From Actinomycetes bacterium (lineage in GTDB: Bacteria > Actinomycetota > Actinomycetes > S36-B12 > UBA10799): a DNA stretch of 14,060 nt. The position numbers and the translations under genes were made by a program. Under the pieces are notes generated by a model, which saw only the letters and a list, made by a program, of their open reading frames with translations, was not told the origin of the DNA and did not search any database. This document shows positions 13,649 to 14,060 of this stretch, piece after piece (position 1 is the first letter of the stretch; every line of letters starts with the position of its first letter). Where the stretch lies: the NCBI GenBank assembly GCA_029779995.1, contig JAKOZM010000305.1, positions 1 through 14,060 of the forward strand. The letters are read 5' to 3'.

Positions 13649-13971
13649 TCTACCAGCGTCAGCTTCACCGCCAGTTCCTTGCAGGCTTCCGAGAGCCGGG
13701 CGATCTCGGCCTTCGCGGCCTCCAGCTCGTAATCGCGCTGCCGGCCTTGCACTCCGGGTTTGGAGGCCGCCAACGCAGACAGGGCACCGTCCTTGGCTAC
13801 CTGCTTGATCCGCATGATCGTGGACCGGTCGACCTGCTGGGCAGTCGCGACCTCGGCGACCGTGGCCTCCTGCCGCACCAACTGCAGCCAGATCTCGTAC
13901 TTCAACGACGGGCTCAAGAACCGCTTCGCACGGCGCTTCCTCGACCCGCTGATGGGCTCGTTCTCGGACAT
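13627..13971 (-). CDS. IS3-family transposase OrfA (helix-turn-helix)
   Basis: This is a 114-aa protein starting at ATG 13971, with AGGAGG about ten bases upstream. It begins with a basic stretch (SRKRRAKRF) and the 'LSPSLKYEIWLQLV' helix typical of OrfA. A helix-turn-helix at about residues 34-60 ('VAEVATAQQVDRSTIMRIKQ') should bind the terminal repeats. The C-terminal 'LEAAKAEIARLSEACKELAV' is a leucine-zipper-like coiled coil used for OrfA/OrfAB association. It ends at TGA 13629-13627, overlapping the orfB frame. Alone it would act as a DNA-binding regulator; fused by frameshift it forms the transposase. Confidence 0.85.
   Translation of the reverse strand: MSENEPISGSRKRRAKRFLSPSLKYEIWLQLVRQEATVAEVATAQQVDRSTIMRIKQVAKDGALSALAASKPGVQGRQRDYELEAAKAEIARLSEACKELAVKLTLVEGKDGWG
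13642..13648 (-). promoter_or_regulatory. Slippery heptamer for programmed -1 frameshifting
   Basis: On the minus strand the sequence is G_GGA_AAA in the orfA frame (codons GGA AAA), the canonical X_XXY_YYZ form. Slipping back one base leads into the orfB frame. The orfA stop lies five codons downstream. A small CCCG-CGC-CGGG hairpin follows the stop and might stimulate slippage. Confidence 0.75.
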
Positions 13972-14031
13972 CTTCTGATCCTCCTGTTGTGGTTGGAGGA
14001 CCCGCCGGATGTTGTCTGATCGACACGCCGA

Positions 14032-14059
14032 TCTCTATCGCGAAGTCAGGCGCAAACCA
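14032..14059 (-). repeat. Terminal inverted repeat, orfA-side end of the IS
   Basis: On the minus strand it reads TGGTTTGCGC then CTGACTTCGCGATAGAGA. The outer ten bases match the 5797 end of the remnant element rather than the partner end of this IS. Confidence 0.7.
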
Positions 14060-14060
14060 G

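Larger units (their letters stand above)
12509..14059 (-). mobile_element. IS3-family insertion sequence, apparently complete
   Basis: The element is about 1.55 kb and carries orfA and orfB on the minus strand. Both ends begin with TG when read inward, then eight differing bases, then a shared CTGACTTYGCGATAGAGA block, then AACAACATC-like sequence. This symmetric arrangement fixes the ends at 12509 and 14059. The usual 3-bp target duplication cannot be confirmed, because only one base (G, 14060) of the right flank is visible. That base agrees with a GGA duplication, given GGA at 12506-12508 on the left. It has inserted into the gene ending at 12007. Confidence 0.8.

Noticed and set aside
13649..14026. 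N-terminal extension of the orfB frame to 14026
   Set aside because: This part lies in a second frame of orfA. The orfA frame has the binding site, helix-turn-helix and coiled coil, so the extension is not translated as such.
1..14060. tRNA, rRNA, CRISPR array, riboswitch
   Set aside because: No cloverleaf with a TTCRA-type arm, no regularly spaced direct repeats and no known riboswitch core were seen on either strand.

Overview
The window is high-GC DNA with the gene style of an Actinomycetota (actinobacterial) chromosome. Signs of this are G-rich ribosome binding sites, GTG starts, many Sec-type secreted proteins, an SGNH esterase with an S/Y-HPN motif, and a bacterial SH3 domain of a type common in actinobacteria. 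I cannot name the genus. It reads as an accessory, decaying island: mobile-element DNA at both ends and in the middle, with a set of small secreted proteins between.

Left part (1-2347). The window opens in the C-terminal end of an IS30-family transposase. A minus-strand gene (374-1429) for a zinc-ribbon, single-pass membrane protein follows, then about 0.9 kb without an intact gene. That stretch holds what looks like a shattered EAL (cyclic-di-GMP phosphodiesterase-type) domain and two strong inverted repeats, one a perfect 27-nt palindrome.

Central plus-strand part (2348-9191). A 963-aa secreted protein combines a NIDO-like domain, an SGNH hydrolase and C-terminal PKD and Ig-like modules, and is followed at once by a small three-helix membrane protein (5254-5562). 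A 200-bp remnant of an IS3-type element (5598-5797) comes next. Four secreted-protein genes follow: a possible PknH-like sensor-domain protein (5946), a 'YPGDG' domain protein carrying a polyproline spacer and an SH3 domain (6672), and two small Cys-containing exported proteins (8011 and 8685).

Minus-strand operon (11501 down to 9595). Four short secreted proteins are encoded with overlapping stop and start codons (ATGA, ATGCTGA, and a nearby third junction). The second and fourth are paralogues of each other. The third is a paralogue of the YPGDG domain of the 6672 gene across the convergent junction. The fourth carries a frameshift. All have signal peptides and conserved Cys and Trp residues; none has a function I can name. 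Together with the SH3 and SGNH proteins they suggest a cell-envelope or secreted protein island built by local duplication.

Right end (12007-14060). A gene of unknown function is cut by an apparently complete IS3-family element (about 12509-14059) with orfA/orfB overlap, a G_GGA_AAA slippery heptamer and a D-D-35-E transposase. Its terminus and the 89-nt spacing to orfA are shared with the 5598-5797 remnant, so two related elements have landed in this region.
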